Source: a virus. Taken from it: DNA of 64,000 nt. Under the pieces are notes generated by a model that saw nothing but the letters and a program-made list of their open reading frames with translations, ran no database searches and was not told the origin of the DNA. A program made the translations under genes and the position numbers. This document shows, in pieces, positions 8,941-18,713 of the stretch (the first letter of the stretch is position 1; each line of letters begins with the position of its first letter). The stretch lies in the IMG/VR virus record IMGVR_UViG_3300043395_002615, positions 1 to 64,000 of that record. One strand, given 5' to 3'.

Positions 8941-11900
8941 CTAGTACCTTCTAGATTCCAAACCTGATGTGCCAACATTCATGGCCTTAGCAAGAGAATC
9001 AACAACCTGACCCTCACTCATACCATTGTTAACGACAACCTGAACTTGGATATTACGATTATCCTGATAGCCAACAGATGGACCATTTGCACCACCGCTG
9101 ACATTACCAAACTGGCCGGACTGATTTAACCTACGAACCTCATAGAGAGTAGGAAGCATAAGGCTTGTTGGAAGATTAGCCTGAAGATTGCCACTAATGT
9201 CGTCTTTAAGATTCTTGATAGTAACCTCAAGATCTCTGAACTGCTTAGTGCCAGGGATAAGAGTAGACTTCAAACCCTCAAGATAATTAGCATACTCAGT
9301 CTTAGTGATCTGGTCAGTATCCAATAGATACTTGTATTCATCAAGCTTACCCTGGAAGATAGCGTCACGAGCAGCCTTCTCAGCAGAAATAACACCAGCC
9401 CTTAGATTATTAATTTCTGCAGCACCCTTACCGGCATTAATTGCCTGAGCCAACTGCTCTCTAGCAGCAGCCGCGGCAACCTGAGCAGCACCAATATCAT
9501 CACCAATAGCAGCCAACTCTGCCTGACGAAGGCTGAACTGCGAATTACGAACGTCATTCATTGCGTTCGTCATTGCTCTCTGAGCATCAATTAACTGTCT
9601 TTGTGCAGCAATTCTTTCATCGTTAGTCTTTGCTTCAGCCAGCAACTGCTGTGCAAGGGTAAGGTCATACTGAGCGTCCTGAACAGGATCTTCTGTCTGA
9701 GCCTTAGCAAGATCAAACATCGCCTCCCTTCTTCTCTTAAACGCTTCACGCTGAGCACGCTCTGCTGCAATAAGTTCCATCCAAGCCTGCATACGCTCTT
9801 CTGGGCCAACAGCATTTGCCATATTCATTCTGGCAATATTTACATCATACTGAGCCTGATCAAGACTGTCCTGTGATCCAAGAGCCTTTAGAAGCTGAGC
9901 AAACGTTTTAGCTCTGTTATTTATATTATCCCTAAGAGCAGCGCGTGCTGCAATCTGTGCAGCAACAGCATTAGCAGCGCCCTCCTTGTCGTTTGCAGCA
10001 ACAGCAGCAGCATAATCCTTATTAGCTTGATCAAGATCAAGAACAGCCTGAGCGACAGAATCCTTGTTTGCAGCAGCCTGAGCCTTAGCAATACCACGAA
10101 CAGCATCAGCAACAGCCTTAGCAGCATCAATCACAGCCTGCTTAGCTTCACGACGTTTAGCATCTAACTCATCAAGAGTCTGGGCATCCAAACCATCAGC
10201 AACAGCTTTTTGGTAATCTTTTTCTGCCTGCTGAGCATCCATCATCGCTTTAGCTACAGAATCTTTGTTTGCTTTGGCTTTGTTTAGATTTGTTGCAGCT
10301 TGAGCTCTTTGCTGGTATGCGGAGAACTGTGCTTTCTTATCATTAACCTCATTGCCAGTATCGCCAGGAAGCTTTCCAGTAGTATTAATACTATTAATAA
10401 TGGCATTTGCGCCAGAAATAGCCTGATCATATGCCTGAACTGTTGGATCATTAGCTTTAGCTCCAGTCATCTCCATGAATAGAGCGCGTTGAGTTTCGAG
10501 ATCCTTCTTTCGCTTCTCCATCATTGCTTTAACTTGATCAATTGATAGTGATCCATTACTTAAAGCAGTTGTTATAAATGTTATAAAGTCATCAGCAGTT
10601 TCACCAAAAGCAGTTTCCCAACCCTTAGTAAATGTAGACCAGTTACCAACCAAAGTTCCAAGCTGACCCTTAATAGCAGCAACTCTAGTTTCAATAGGAA
10701 TTTTTATTGGCCTACCAGCAATCTCTGCAGCCTCCTCGGCAGTGGCTGCATTCTGAATCATGGCAATGGCCATCTCTTTTTGAGTCTGAACAAGCTCAAG
10801 TGCAGCTTTGCGAAGATCTTCTCCAGTTAAACCAGAATTAATTGCAGTTTGAATAGCTGCAGCCTTCTGCATAATACCAGCTATTGTTGTTGGATCGCTA
10901 GTAAGATTGATAATATCAAGAGTTGCAGTTAAAGCCTTCTGAGCTTGCTCATTAACAAAACCGTTTATAGTTTTATCAATATTGAATAGCTGTTCATATA
11001 AAAGTTTTTTATTACCAGTAACTTTAGGATCATTAATCTTAGCAAGAATAGATGCTCTTAACTCATTCAAACCAGCAAGATATGATTCTGGAGAAATTCT
11101 ACCAAGATCAAGATCTTTTTGTAGCTGTTCAAGAGACTTCAGAGAAGCAGCGGCAGCGTCATCAAGAAGACCATTAGCCTCAAGTAATGCCTTTACCCTA
11201 GGATCATTCTCCCCAAGTTCAATAATTTTATCAAGAACCTCTTTAGCCTGTTTCTGTTCTGCATCTGTATATTTTCTATCCTTATCCTGTACTATTTCTT
11301 CCAATGCTTTAGTTGGATTAGCTGAACCAAGAGCAGAAGCAATATCTCCATCAAGATTATTTAGATTAAAACCTAGAGCTTCAGAAATTTTTGTGAGTCT
11401 CTCTAAGGCGGCTGCTCTAAGCGCATCACCAGCATCAGCCAAATCTTGGTCAAACTGGAAAGCCCTAGAATCACCAAGTCTACCCTCACCAGCATAAGCA
11501 TTTCTAATATATGCCTCTACGTTAAATTTACCCTTATTAGTGCCAGTTTTAATTCTGGCTTTATCTGCTGCTTGCTTTGATTTTTCTTCAGCCTTCTGCT
11601 GAGCTGGGCCTACTCCGACATTGCCAGCTGGATTGATATCAATTCCCCCAGCAGTAATTCCTTCATCAGCAATTACATTTGGAAGAGCATTAGCACCACT
11701 AAGTCCAGAAATTCTTTCCAAGAAGAAGTTTACAGCAGACTGCTGATTAGCTAAAATATCTAATATTCTCTGCTCATTTTCATCAAATGCAGACTTAGCA
11801 AAAGCAAGAGCCTGAGCATACTCTGCCTCACTTTCATATCTTGCACCAGTAAAGAATCCAGATAAACGTGCACCAATACTTATACCAGCATTAACCTCTC

Positions 11901-14900
11901 TAAGATCTCGAGCCTTAGCTTCAAGATCTGCAATAGAAGTATTCGCATCCTCAGCAAATGCCTTAATCTTATCAAGGTTAGCATTCTGCTTATCAACACC
12001 AGACTGGATAAGAGAATAAGCGACCATAACACCAGTTAAAGCTAGTGTTGTAAAACCGCCAACAGCAGCAGAAGCTTTCTGTGCAGGAGTCTTCAATCCA
12101 GCCTTATTAAGCTTTTCAACATTTTGACTACGCTGATTAAATCCAGCACCTAAAGCAGATAGCCTCCCCTGACCAGCAGCACGGGCATCAATATATGCCT
12201 GTCTTCCTGTTCTACCAAAATTACCACCAAGCATACCTGGTGCTGTCATAGTGCCAGTTCTAGGGTTAATGCCATACTGTCCAGCACCAGAAGTTCCACT
12301 CATAAAATTGAATAAAGCAGCCATTTGGGCACGCTGGCTAGCATTAACTGTGCCCATAACAGCTTGACGCTGCAAAGCATTTGCTCGCATATTTGCAAAC
12401 AAACCATTATTGCCTCTTAACCCACCAAGAGCGCCAGCAATACCACCACCAGGACCAAATCTAGTTGCTGCCTTAAGAAGTTTGAATGCTGCAACTGCAG
12501 CAAGAATCTTTACAGGTAAACCATCAAAAGCACCAAGAACTGGCGAGACAGCCTTAAAAATTAATCCAAATCCCTTAGCTATAATACCAAGAAGACCAGC
12601 AACTTCCTTAAGAAGATCTTCCAAGCCAGACTCAAGAAGTGTCAAGAACAGTTTTCTTACCTGCTCTCTCAAACGCTGGAAGGTATTGGTAAGAGTAGCC
12701 TGAACTTTCTTAAATCGCTCTTCAAGTTTACCAGCACCATTTTCGGCAGCATCAGTAAGACCCTTCAAAGCCTGAGGGTTGGAAAGGGCAGGAAGAATTG
12801 CAGCAGCCTCACGACGACCACCAAGAAGATTAACAATGAAATCTTTAGATTCCTTGTTTAGACTATTAAACGCCTCTCCAATTCCAAAAAGAATTCCTCT
12901 AGTATCAGATTTATTAATAGCGGTAATAAATTCTGGAGTTCCAAGTTTATCATTAGTTATCGCAATATCCAAAAGAGCTTGACGACTCTGATAAATAGCA
13001 GGAATAATACGACCAAACTGCTCAGCAAGAGCAGCGCCACCACGACCAGAACGCTGCTGAGCAAGAGCGGCAAGGGCTGCGAACTCTTCAAGAGAGAAAC
13101 CTGCTTCTGTAGCAACAGGAGCAATATCGCCAATGAAAGAAATTGTCTCCTTAGCAAGTACACCAGACTTTTGCTCAAGAGCAATAGCAACGTCACCAAT
13201 TTTTTTGAACGAAGCTTCGAAAGCAATAGATGCAGCAGTAAGACCATCGGTAATTTCTGCAAGAGGAAGACCTGTAGACTGAGCAATCTTTGCAGCAGAT
13301 TCAATCTGGGCATTTACCAGATCAGTACCACCCATACCCTCAATAGGTCCAACGGTACTAAATGCTCCAATCAACTGAACTGTAAGAAGAGCAAGTTCAT
13401 CTGCAGCAAGACCAGTCTCAAGCGAGATATCCATAATCTGCTTCTTGAACTGCTGGGTAACTACTGCGGCATCCTCACCAAAGGTTGCTTGGATCTGGCT
13501 TTCAATTTTTGCCAAGTTGAACTGAAGCTGCTCAGCTTCTTTGATTGAATCTTTGATTCCACCAAGAGCACCGTAAAGAAGCATTGAAGGAACGGCATAA
13601 CGAACAGTTGAAAGCAAACCAGAGCCAAAGAAGCCGGCAGCGCCACCAAGACCACGAACCCTAGAAACAACATCTCCACGCTGACCGCCGCCGCGGCGAC
13701 CCATTCCACCTGGGACTACCCCACCGCCACCGCCACCGCCACCAGTACCGCCAGTGCCACCAGTGCCGCCAGAAAGAAGAGTAAGCTTTCTACTCTCAAG
13801 AACCTGCAATTCAGTCTGCAAACGGCTAAGCTCTACCTGTGCCTGTGGATCAACAGAAGTATCAATCTTAATAACTTCTGCATTAATAGCCTTAACACGC
13901 GATTCAAGATCGGCAATTTGCTTAGCTCTAAGTGCAGGATCTTTTTCCTTACCAATCTTACCAAGAAGAGTCTGCTCAGCAACAATCTGAGATCTATAAT
14001 TCTTTAGCTTTGAAGAAGCTTTAACAGCATTTGGATTACTAAGTTCAAAGTTTAACTGCTTTTGAGCTCTAGTAACTTTTTGTATAGCAAGATTGAGGGC
14101 ATCATATTCAACTTTTTGCTGCTTGGTTAAATTATTGTAACCACCAGCACCCTTAATAAGATTGTCTCTCTCTTTCTTAAGAGATCTCAGACTTTTTTCT
14201 GACTGACCCAGCGCCTGCCCACTTATAGTTGGATCGCTAATAGAAAGAGAAGCAGCATCTTTAACATTAGAACCAATAAGTTTAGCTCTCTTAGTCAAAT
14301 CTTTAATATCTTTAGAAGTATTATCTTTTGGAGTATCTAAAGCAGTAGAAAGATTCTGTGGAGCATTTTTACCAATCTTTTGTAGATCAGCAATCTTCTT
14401 TTCAAGAACAGCAGCTTCTTTACTAAGATTCTGAAGGACGGCAGTAGCAGAAGCATCATTAATCGTAATGGTTACATCATCTTTAATATCAGTTTGTAAC
14501 TCATCAAGCTGCTTTTTAATATTCTTAAGAGCATTTAAAGCATCCTTAGGATCAAGCTTTACAGCAGCCTGAACACCCTTCTGAACCTGAGCCAACTGTC
14601 GCTTACGTTCGGCAGCAATAGCAGCCTCATCACCTGGAACCAAAACACCAGCAACAGCACCCCTAGCGGCAGTAAGACGTTCTTTCCTAGTAGAAACACG
14701 CGAAGGGTCAACGCCCTTTAATGCTGCCGCCTCAAGAGCAGCACGCCTTCTAGCAGCACGAGTCTGAGCAGCAACAACATCTGCCTCAGCAAGACGAGGG
14801 CCATAAAGAGCCTGAGCAGCAGCACCGGTAGCAGCCTGTCCTTCTGTCTTAAGAACTTGGCCCTCTGCGGCGCCAGCGACAAATGAAGGATTAGCATTCT

Positions 14901-17430
14901 GCAGCGCAGCAACCTGATTAGCAAGTCTCTGATTATATAAAGCAGCCTGAGCTCTTGCTTCAGCAATCTCTTGAACTAGTCCAAGATTTTCTCTTTCAAA
15001 ACCAGCAGCAGCTTGAATAAGAGCATCAACATACTGTCTATATGCCTCTGCAATACCAGAACTTTCAACAAGATCACTGGGATCTCCAGACTGAACGTTC
15101 CCTCCAATATCTTGCATATCAGCAGCTCTTTGAGCAGCAGCTTGAGCTGCAGCCTCATATGCGCTTACATTTTCTTCATCACCAAATGGATCATTGCCAG
15201 CAGCACCGCCACGGCCACCGCCACCGCCCCCGCCAGTACCACCAATTCCGCCAGAAAGTTTTTTGGCTGTACTACCCTTGCTAGTTAATGAAGAAACAAG
15301 TCCACGTTCTGCTTTAGCAAACTCTGCATAAATACCTTTAAGTAGCTGAGTCTGCCTATCAAGAGCCTTAGACTTATCATTTAAAGCTTTAACAAGATTT
15401 TTTTCTGCACTAGAAATATTTGTTGCAGTAGAACCAGTGGCTTTAGCACCAGTAGCTTTAGCGCCGGTAGTTTTAGCTCCGGTAGGGCCAGTAGTTTTTG
15501 GACCAGTAGCGGCAGGACCAGTAGCTTTAGGTCCAGTAGCAGCAGCACCAGTAGTTTTAGCTCCGGTAGCAGCAGGACCAGTGGGACCAGTAGCTTTAGG
15601 TCCAGTAGCAGCAGGTGTCTGACCTTCAGCACCAGTAATTTGTGCAACAGTTTCACGAAGAGCAGCCGCAAGGCTATCAAGCTCTTCGTTTAACTCATCA
15701 ACACTTAAACCGCTTAACTCTTTTAATATTTCAGAAGTTACATCGCCAGCCATAGTAGCTGGAGATCCCTTGCCAAGCGGTATACCTGTTCTTAGCGCTA
15801 CTGATTCAGCAATTGTCTCATAAAGATCTTTAGTACCATACTGACTAGTTCCAGCAGCTAACTTTGATCTTTGTTTTGCAGCATCTTTATAAATAGGATT
15901 ATCTCTTCCAAGATATTCCTGCAAAGTTTGAGCCTTAAGTCTACCCTTAGGTGTTAAACTGAACGGTCCTGTCTTTAAACCAGTAACCTTCATTGCTTCT
16001 GCATTTTGTCTCTGAATAAATTCTTTCAGAGACTTCATATCACTAAGACCTGGATTTAGTTTCTTTACATCAGCAAGAGAAAGTGTTCCAGATTTTGTTC
16101 CGCTAGCAGCAACTCTTAAAGCTTCAGCATTTCTTGAAAGACCAATTACAGACTTAGCCTCTCTCCCACCAGTAATCCCATCTCCAAATATACCTGCACC
16201 ACGCTCTACAAGCTTTCCTCTAACACGCGATCCAATACTTGGATCAACAGATCCCGCCCTAAAATCACCGATATGACCAAGCTCATGGAGCATTACCTGC
16301 ATAGCGTCAGTTGGATTAAGGTCTTTTCTTAGGGCAACACCCATATTTTTTGGACCAGCATAACCCGAAGCCTTACCAGGCTGGACATTATAGTCCAAAA
16401 CTTTTCTTGAAGTCTTAGAAAATGTTTGGAGTTGTTCAGGCGCCAACGTTGGGAACTGCATCAAGGTCTTTTTCAAACCTCTATTAACTACTTTTGCAGT
16501 TCTAGGATCTTCAAATTCAGAAAGGAATTTAGGAGTTAAAAGCTTTTGAAACGTAGGCTCTAACTTTCTTCTAACCTTGCCTCTTTCAATTTGAGCCTGA
16601 AGTCGCTCATCTAAAGAAAGACCCTTAGCACGGGCAGTAGATCTAGTAACAGGTCTACCATATCTATCAAGTCTAGCGTTTTGCTTAGTTACACCACGAT
16701 ATGGCTCGGTATACTGTTTACCACCACCAATTTCAGCCTCTGCACTAACTAAATCTTCTGGGACAAAATCTTCAGTAGATCTCTTTGCCCTTGTTTTTCT
16801 TCTTGTAGTAGAAGGTGCAATATCTCTTGCAGCAGAAGCTCTACGCTCAGCAGCAGAAGGGGCGCGTGGAGTAGGTGCAGCCGTAGCCTCAGCCTGACGA
16901 ACAAGAGTCTTGGCTGGAACAGTTTTAGCCTGCGCGGCCTTAGAACCAACTACAGCCTGAACTTCGCGATTATAAAGATCGCGAACAGCAGTACCAATTC
17001 TAGTCGGTTTAATCTTGCTTAACTGCCTATCAAAGTCAGCAAAAAAAGTATCAAAAGATTTAGTAAATTTTCTAACTACAGCAGTCTGCTGAGACTTAGG
17101 AAGAAGCTCAAATCCCTTAAAAGAAGACTTGAAAGAATCAACAGAAGCAGCTCTAATCTTGCTCAAAGAGGGAGTGTCAAGACCAAGTGCTTTAGCCTGC
17201 TGCATCTGCACCTGAGCATTAGCGGCAGCGATCCTGGCAGAACCAGTAGCAGCAGCGCTACGGTCAGCAGTATTAACTCTACTTAAATTTTGCTGAACAG
17301 GTGGAGCAGAGGCAACCTGCTTAGAAGAACCAGAGGCGACACGCTTTGACTCAGCATCAAGCCTTCTGATGCTTTTCATAACCTCGCTATCATCCACACC
17401 AAGCTTGATATTAAAGTTAAAATCAGCCAT
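8941..17430 (-). CDS. Tape measure protein with embedded HExxH domain (2829 aa)
   Basis: By far the longest gene and immediately downstream of the tail assembly chaperones, as expected for the tape measure that sets tail length. Residues 1-600 contain a zincin-like block with HELGH at 382-386 and a candidate third ligand Glu542 (in YETIAES). A Thr-Gly-Pro/Ala-rich collagen-like stretch lies at about 600-670 and glycine runs near 725-740 and 1220-1240. The central region is of TP901-type tape-measure character with alternating helices and hydrophobic segments (about 1290-1700). The C-terminal 450 residues are tandem Ala/Gln/Asp-rich helical repeats. At about 1.5 angstrom per residue the tail would be near 0.42 micrometre. 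Confidence 0.93.
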   Translation of the reverse strand: MADFNFNIKLGVDDSEVMKSIRRLDAESKRVASGSSKQVASAPPVQQNLSRVNTADRSAAATGSARIAAANAQVQMQQAKALGLDTPSLSKIRAASVDSFKSSFKGFELLPKSQQTAVVRKFTKSFDTFFADFDRQLSKIKPTRIGTAVRDLYNREVQAVVGSKAAQAKTVPAKTLVRQAEATAAPTPRAPSAAERRASAARDIAPSTTRRKTRAKRSTEDFVPEDLVSAEAEIGGGKQYTEPYRGVTKQNARLDRYGRPVTRSTARAKGLSLDERLQAQIERGKVRRKLEPTFQKLLTPKFLSEFEDPRTAKVVNRGLKKTLMQFPTLAPEQLQTFSKTSRKVLDYNVQPGKASGYAGPKNMGVALRKDLNPTDAMQVMLHELGHIGDFRAGSVDPSIGSRVRGKLVERGAGIFGDGITGGREAKSVIGLSRNAEALRVAASGTKSGTLSLADVKKLNPGLSDMKSLKEFIQRQNAEAMKVTGLKTGPFSLTPKGRLKAQTLQEYLGRDNPIYKDAAKQRSKLAAGTSQYGTKDLYETIAESVALRTGIPLGKGSPATMAGDVTSEILKELSGLSVDELNEELDSLAAALRETVAQITGAEGQTPAATGPKATGPTGPAATGAKTTGAAATGPKATGPAATGPKTTGPTGAKTTGAKATGAKATGSTATNISSAEKNLVKALNDKSKALDRQTQLLKGIYAEFAKAERGLVSSLTSKGSTAKKLSGGIGGTGGGGGGGRGGAAGNDPFGDEENVSAYEAAAQAAAQRAADMQDIGGNVQSGDPSDLVESSGIAEAYRQYVDALIQAAAGFERENLGLVQEIAEARAQAALYNQRLANQVAALQNANPSFVAGAAEGQVLKTEGQAATGAAAQALYGPRLAEADVVAAQTRAARRRAALEAAALKGVDPSRVSTRKERLTAARGAVAGVLVPGDEAAIAAERKRQLAQVQKGVQAAVKLDPKDALNALKNIKKQLDELQTDIKDDVTITINDASATAVLQNLSKEAAVLEKKIADLQKIGKNAPQNLSTALDTPKDNTSKDIKDLTKRAKLIGSNVKDAASLSISDPTISGQALGQSEKSLRSLKKERDNLIKGAGGYNNLTKQQKVEYDALNLAIQKVTRAQKQLNFELSNPNAVKASSKLKNYRSQIVAEQTLLGKIGKEKDPALRAKQIADLESRVKAINAEVIKIDTSVDPQAQVELSRLQTELQVLESRKLTLLSGGTGGTGGTGGGGGGGGVVPGGMGRRGGGQRGDVVSRVRGLGGAAGFFGSGLLSTVRYAVPSMLLYGALGGIKDSIKEAEQLQFNLAKIESQIQATFGEDAAVVTQQFKKQIMDISLETGLAADELALLTVQLIGAFSTVGPIEGMGGTDLVNAQIESAAKIAQSTGLPLAEITDGLTAASIAFEASFKKIGDVAIALEQKSGVLAKETISFIGDIAPVATEAGFSLEEFAALAALAQQRSGRGGAALAEQFGRIIPAIYQSRQALLDIAITNDKLGTPEFITAINKSDTRGILFGIGEAFNSLNKESKDFIVNLLGGRREAAAILPALSNPQALKGLTDAAENGAGKLEERFKKVQATLTNTFQRLREQVRKLFLTLLESGLEDLLKEVAGLLGIIAKGFGLIFKAVSPVLGAFDGLPVKILAAVAAFKLLKAATRFGPGGGIAGALGGLRGNNGLFANMRANALQRQAVMGTVNASQRAQMAALFNFMSGTSGAGQYGINPRTGTMTAPGMLGGNFGRTGRQAYIDARAAGQGRLSALGAGFNQRSQNVEKLNKAGLKTPAQKASAAVGGFTTLALTGVMVAYSLIQSGVDKQNANLDKIKAFAEDANTSIADLEAKARDLREVNAGISIGARLSGFFTGARYESEAEYAQALAFAKSAFDENEQRILDILANQQSAVNFFLERISGLSGANALPNVIADEGITAGGIDINPAGNVGVGPAQQKAEEKSKQAADKARIKTGTNKGKFNVEAYIRNAYAGEGRLGDSRAFQFDQDLADAGDALRAAALERLTKISEALGFNLNNLDGDIASALGSANPTKALEEIVQDKDRKYTDAEQKQAKEVLDKIIELGENDPRVKALLEANGLLDDAAAASLKSLEQLQKDLDLGRISPESYLAGLNELRASILAKINDPKVTGNKKLLYEQLFNIDKTINGFVNEQAQKALTATLDIINLTSDPTTIAGIMQKAAAIQTAINSGLTGEDLRKAALELVQTQKEMAIAMIQNAATAEEAAEIAGRPIKIPIETRVAAIKGQLGTLVGNWSTFTKGWETAFGETADDFITFITTALSNGSLSIDQVKAMMEKRKKDLETQRALFMEMTGAKANDPTVQAYDQAISGANAIINSINTTGKLPGDTGNEVNDKKAQFSAYQQRAQAATNLNKAKANKDSVAKAMMDAQQAEKDYQKAVADGLDAQTLDELDAKRREAKQAVIDAAKAVADAVRGIAKAQAAANKDSVAQAVLDLDQANKDYAAAVAANDKEGAANAVAAQIAARAALRDNINNRAKTFAQLLKALGSQDSLDQAQYDVNIARMNMANAVGPEERMQAWMELIAAERAQREAFKRRREAMFDLAKAQTEDPVQDAQYDLTLAQQLLAEAKTNDERIAAQRQLIDAQRAMTNAMNDVRNSQFSLRQAELAAIGDDIGAAQVAAAAAREQLAQAINAGKGAAEINNLRAGVISAEKAARDAIFQGKLDEYKYLLDTDQITKTEYANYLEGLKSTLIPGTKQFRDLEVTIKNLKDDISGNLQANLPTSLMLPTLYEVRRLNQSGQFGNVSGGANGPSVGYQDNRNIQVQVVVNNGMSEGQVVDSLAKAMNVGTSGLESRRY

Positions 17431-17477
17431 CCTGCCACCTAAAAGCCCTAGTAATCTACTATATCAATAACGACTAA

Positions 17478-18598
17478 CTACTCCTTAAATCTAGCCGCAT
17501 AAATATTCTCATCCCAAATAGGCTCAGAACTATCATCTGAGATAGACTGGTCATCGCCTCCATATTTCTTTCTACGTTCAGCATCAACCTTGAGGAAATG
17601 CTCTTCCAATTCCCAATCAAGATTCCACATCCAACGTGGAGGCATTTCATCGCTAGGAAGATTTTCCTGCCAAGCAAGAATTCTGATCGCATGATCAAGA
17701 GCAGCATGAAAATCGTGAGGAACTTCCTGAACAGACTTTACACCTTCAGGGTATAAAGAAACGTCAGAAATAGATTTAGAAGAAGAAACTATCCTTAAAA
17801 AATAAGGGTCAGCTGCTAGTCTTTTCCCTCAACGCCCTCAACAGTCATCTCGCGATAAACAGAAATAATCTCAGCCAAAATACGAGTATCAAGACACTTG
17901 ACCTCATCAATTGACTCAAAATAGCGCTCATCATGATTCTCTGGAAGACGAGTGGCATAAAAAGCCTGATAGAAAGAAAACTCGTTCATCCAAGCGAAAT
18001 CAGCTTCCATTTCAATAATCTTATTAATAACCTTAGTCTTAAGTTCATCTGTTTCAATAAGATCAAATTCTGAATAAACATCTTGCTTATCAACATCAAG
18101 AGCCTTATCTACCTCATCAGTATAACGCTTAAGCTCCTCATAAATACGATTAGCCTCAGCATCATCATCAGTGGTAATCCAAGTATCTCTTACACCATCA
18201 TTCCAAGCCTGCTGAAGAGAGTTTAGATAATCGTCCTTAGCCCACTCATCATCTGCGGCAATGCGCTGCTCAGCAGAAAGACGAAGTTCGTCAATACGGC
18301 TAGAAGCAAGGAAATCAATAAACTCTTCACGAGTATCAAGACCCATATCACCCAACTGATCCTCGTAAAGAACTTTCTCCTCTTCTGGAGCATGCTTCAT
18401 TGAAAGCACTGCGGCTCTGGCCTTAGTACCAAAATCTGCTGCATCACGCTGCTCAATTGGGGAAATCTTCTGAAGATATACCTCAATCGGATCGCCATCA
18501 CTATCATCATTAAGCTCAAGAGCCTTGCCGACCATATAGAGATCGCCAAGCCTACGACGCTTAGGGGCAACGACATTATCAGTCTTCTTATCGGACAT
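17478..18598 (-). CDS. Tail assembly chaperone long form, made by -1 frameshift
   Basis: The short-form frame ends at TAG 17818-17816. The heptamer G GGA AAA lies at 17828-17822, four codons from the end and in the correct X XXY YYZ phase. A -1 slip there reads 114 more codons to TAG at 17480-17478 (ends ENIYAARFKE), filling what would otherwise be a 340-base gap before the tape measure. The extension has normal coding character (for example PPRWMWNLDWELEEHF). This matches the gpG/gpGT arrangement of lambda-like siphoviruses, where both products load the tape measure during tail-tube assembly. Coordinates span both frames. Confidence 0.85.
17816..18598 (-). CDS. Tail assembly chaperone, short form (260 aa)
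   Basis: Start taken at ATG 18598 (MSDKKTDNVV) because AAGGAG sits just upstream; longer in-frame starts lack one. Highly acidic and helical, typical of the gpG-like chaperone located between major tail protein and tape measure. It ends with GVEGKD-stop directly after the slippery heptamer, so most ribosomes would make this form and a minority the long form. A terminator-like hairpin separates it from the major tail gene upstream. Confidence 0.85.
   Translation of the reverse strand: MSDKKTDNVVAPKRRRLGDLYMVGKALELNDDSDGDPIEVYLQKISPIEQRDAADFGTKARAAVLSMKHAPEEEKVLYEDQLGDMGLDTREEFIDFLASSRIDELRLSAEQRIAADDEWAKDDYLNSLQQAWNDGVRDTWITTDDDAEANRIYEELKRYTDEVDKALDVDKQDVYSEFDLIETDELKTKVINKIIEMEADFAWMNEFSFYQAFYATRLPENHDERYFESIDEVKCLDTRILAEIISVYREMTVEGVEGKD
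17822..17828 (-). promoter_or_regulatory. -1 ribosomal frameshift heptamer GGGAAAA
   Basis: Minus-strand reading is GAG GGA AAA GAC TAG, so G-GGA-AAA fits the X XXY YYZ rule with simultaneous P- and A-site slippage. The -1 frame is open for 114 codons. The position just before the zero-frame stop and just upstream of the tape measure is that of the conserved tail-chaperone frameshift. I did not identify a convincing downstream pseudoknot. Confidence 0.85.
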
Positions 18599-18665
18599 GA
18601 TACTCCTTAAATCCAAGAATTTGCACCAGTATAGATGCACCTAAAAACCTGTTAACATAACGGAA

Positions 18666-18690
18666 AAGAGGGCGGTATTTAAACCGCCCC
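18666..18690 (-). terminator. Hairpin with short T-tract between major tail and chaperone genes
   Basis: GGGCGGT (18670-18676) pairs with ACCGCCC (18683-18689) around a 6-base loop. On the minus strand it is followed by TCTTTT. It lies about 25 bases after the major tail stop. It probably lowers transcription into the chaperone and tape-measure genes, or protects the 3' end of the abundant major tail mRNA. Confidence 0.65.
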
Positions 18691-18713
18691 CCAATCCAAG
18701 AAAGTGTTTACTA

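Noticed and set aside
12979-13548. Plus-strand 189-codon frame
   Set aside because: Antisense to the tape measure; low-complexity Ser/Asn/Cys composition and no ribosome site.
15437-15622. Plus-strand frame of Ala-Pro-Val repeats
   Set aside because: Antisense shadow of the collagen-like tract in the tape measure.
17474-17707. Minus-strand 77-codon frame before the tape measure
   Set aside because: In another frame from the chaperone extension reached by the GGGAAAA shift; the -1 frame has better coding character and ends cleanly at 17478.
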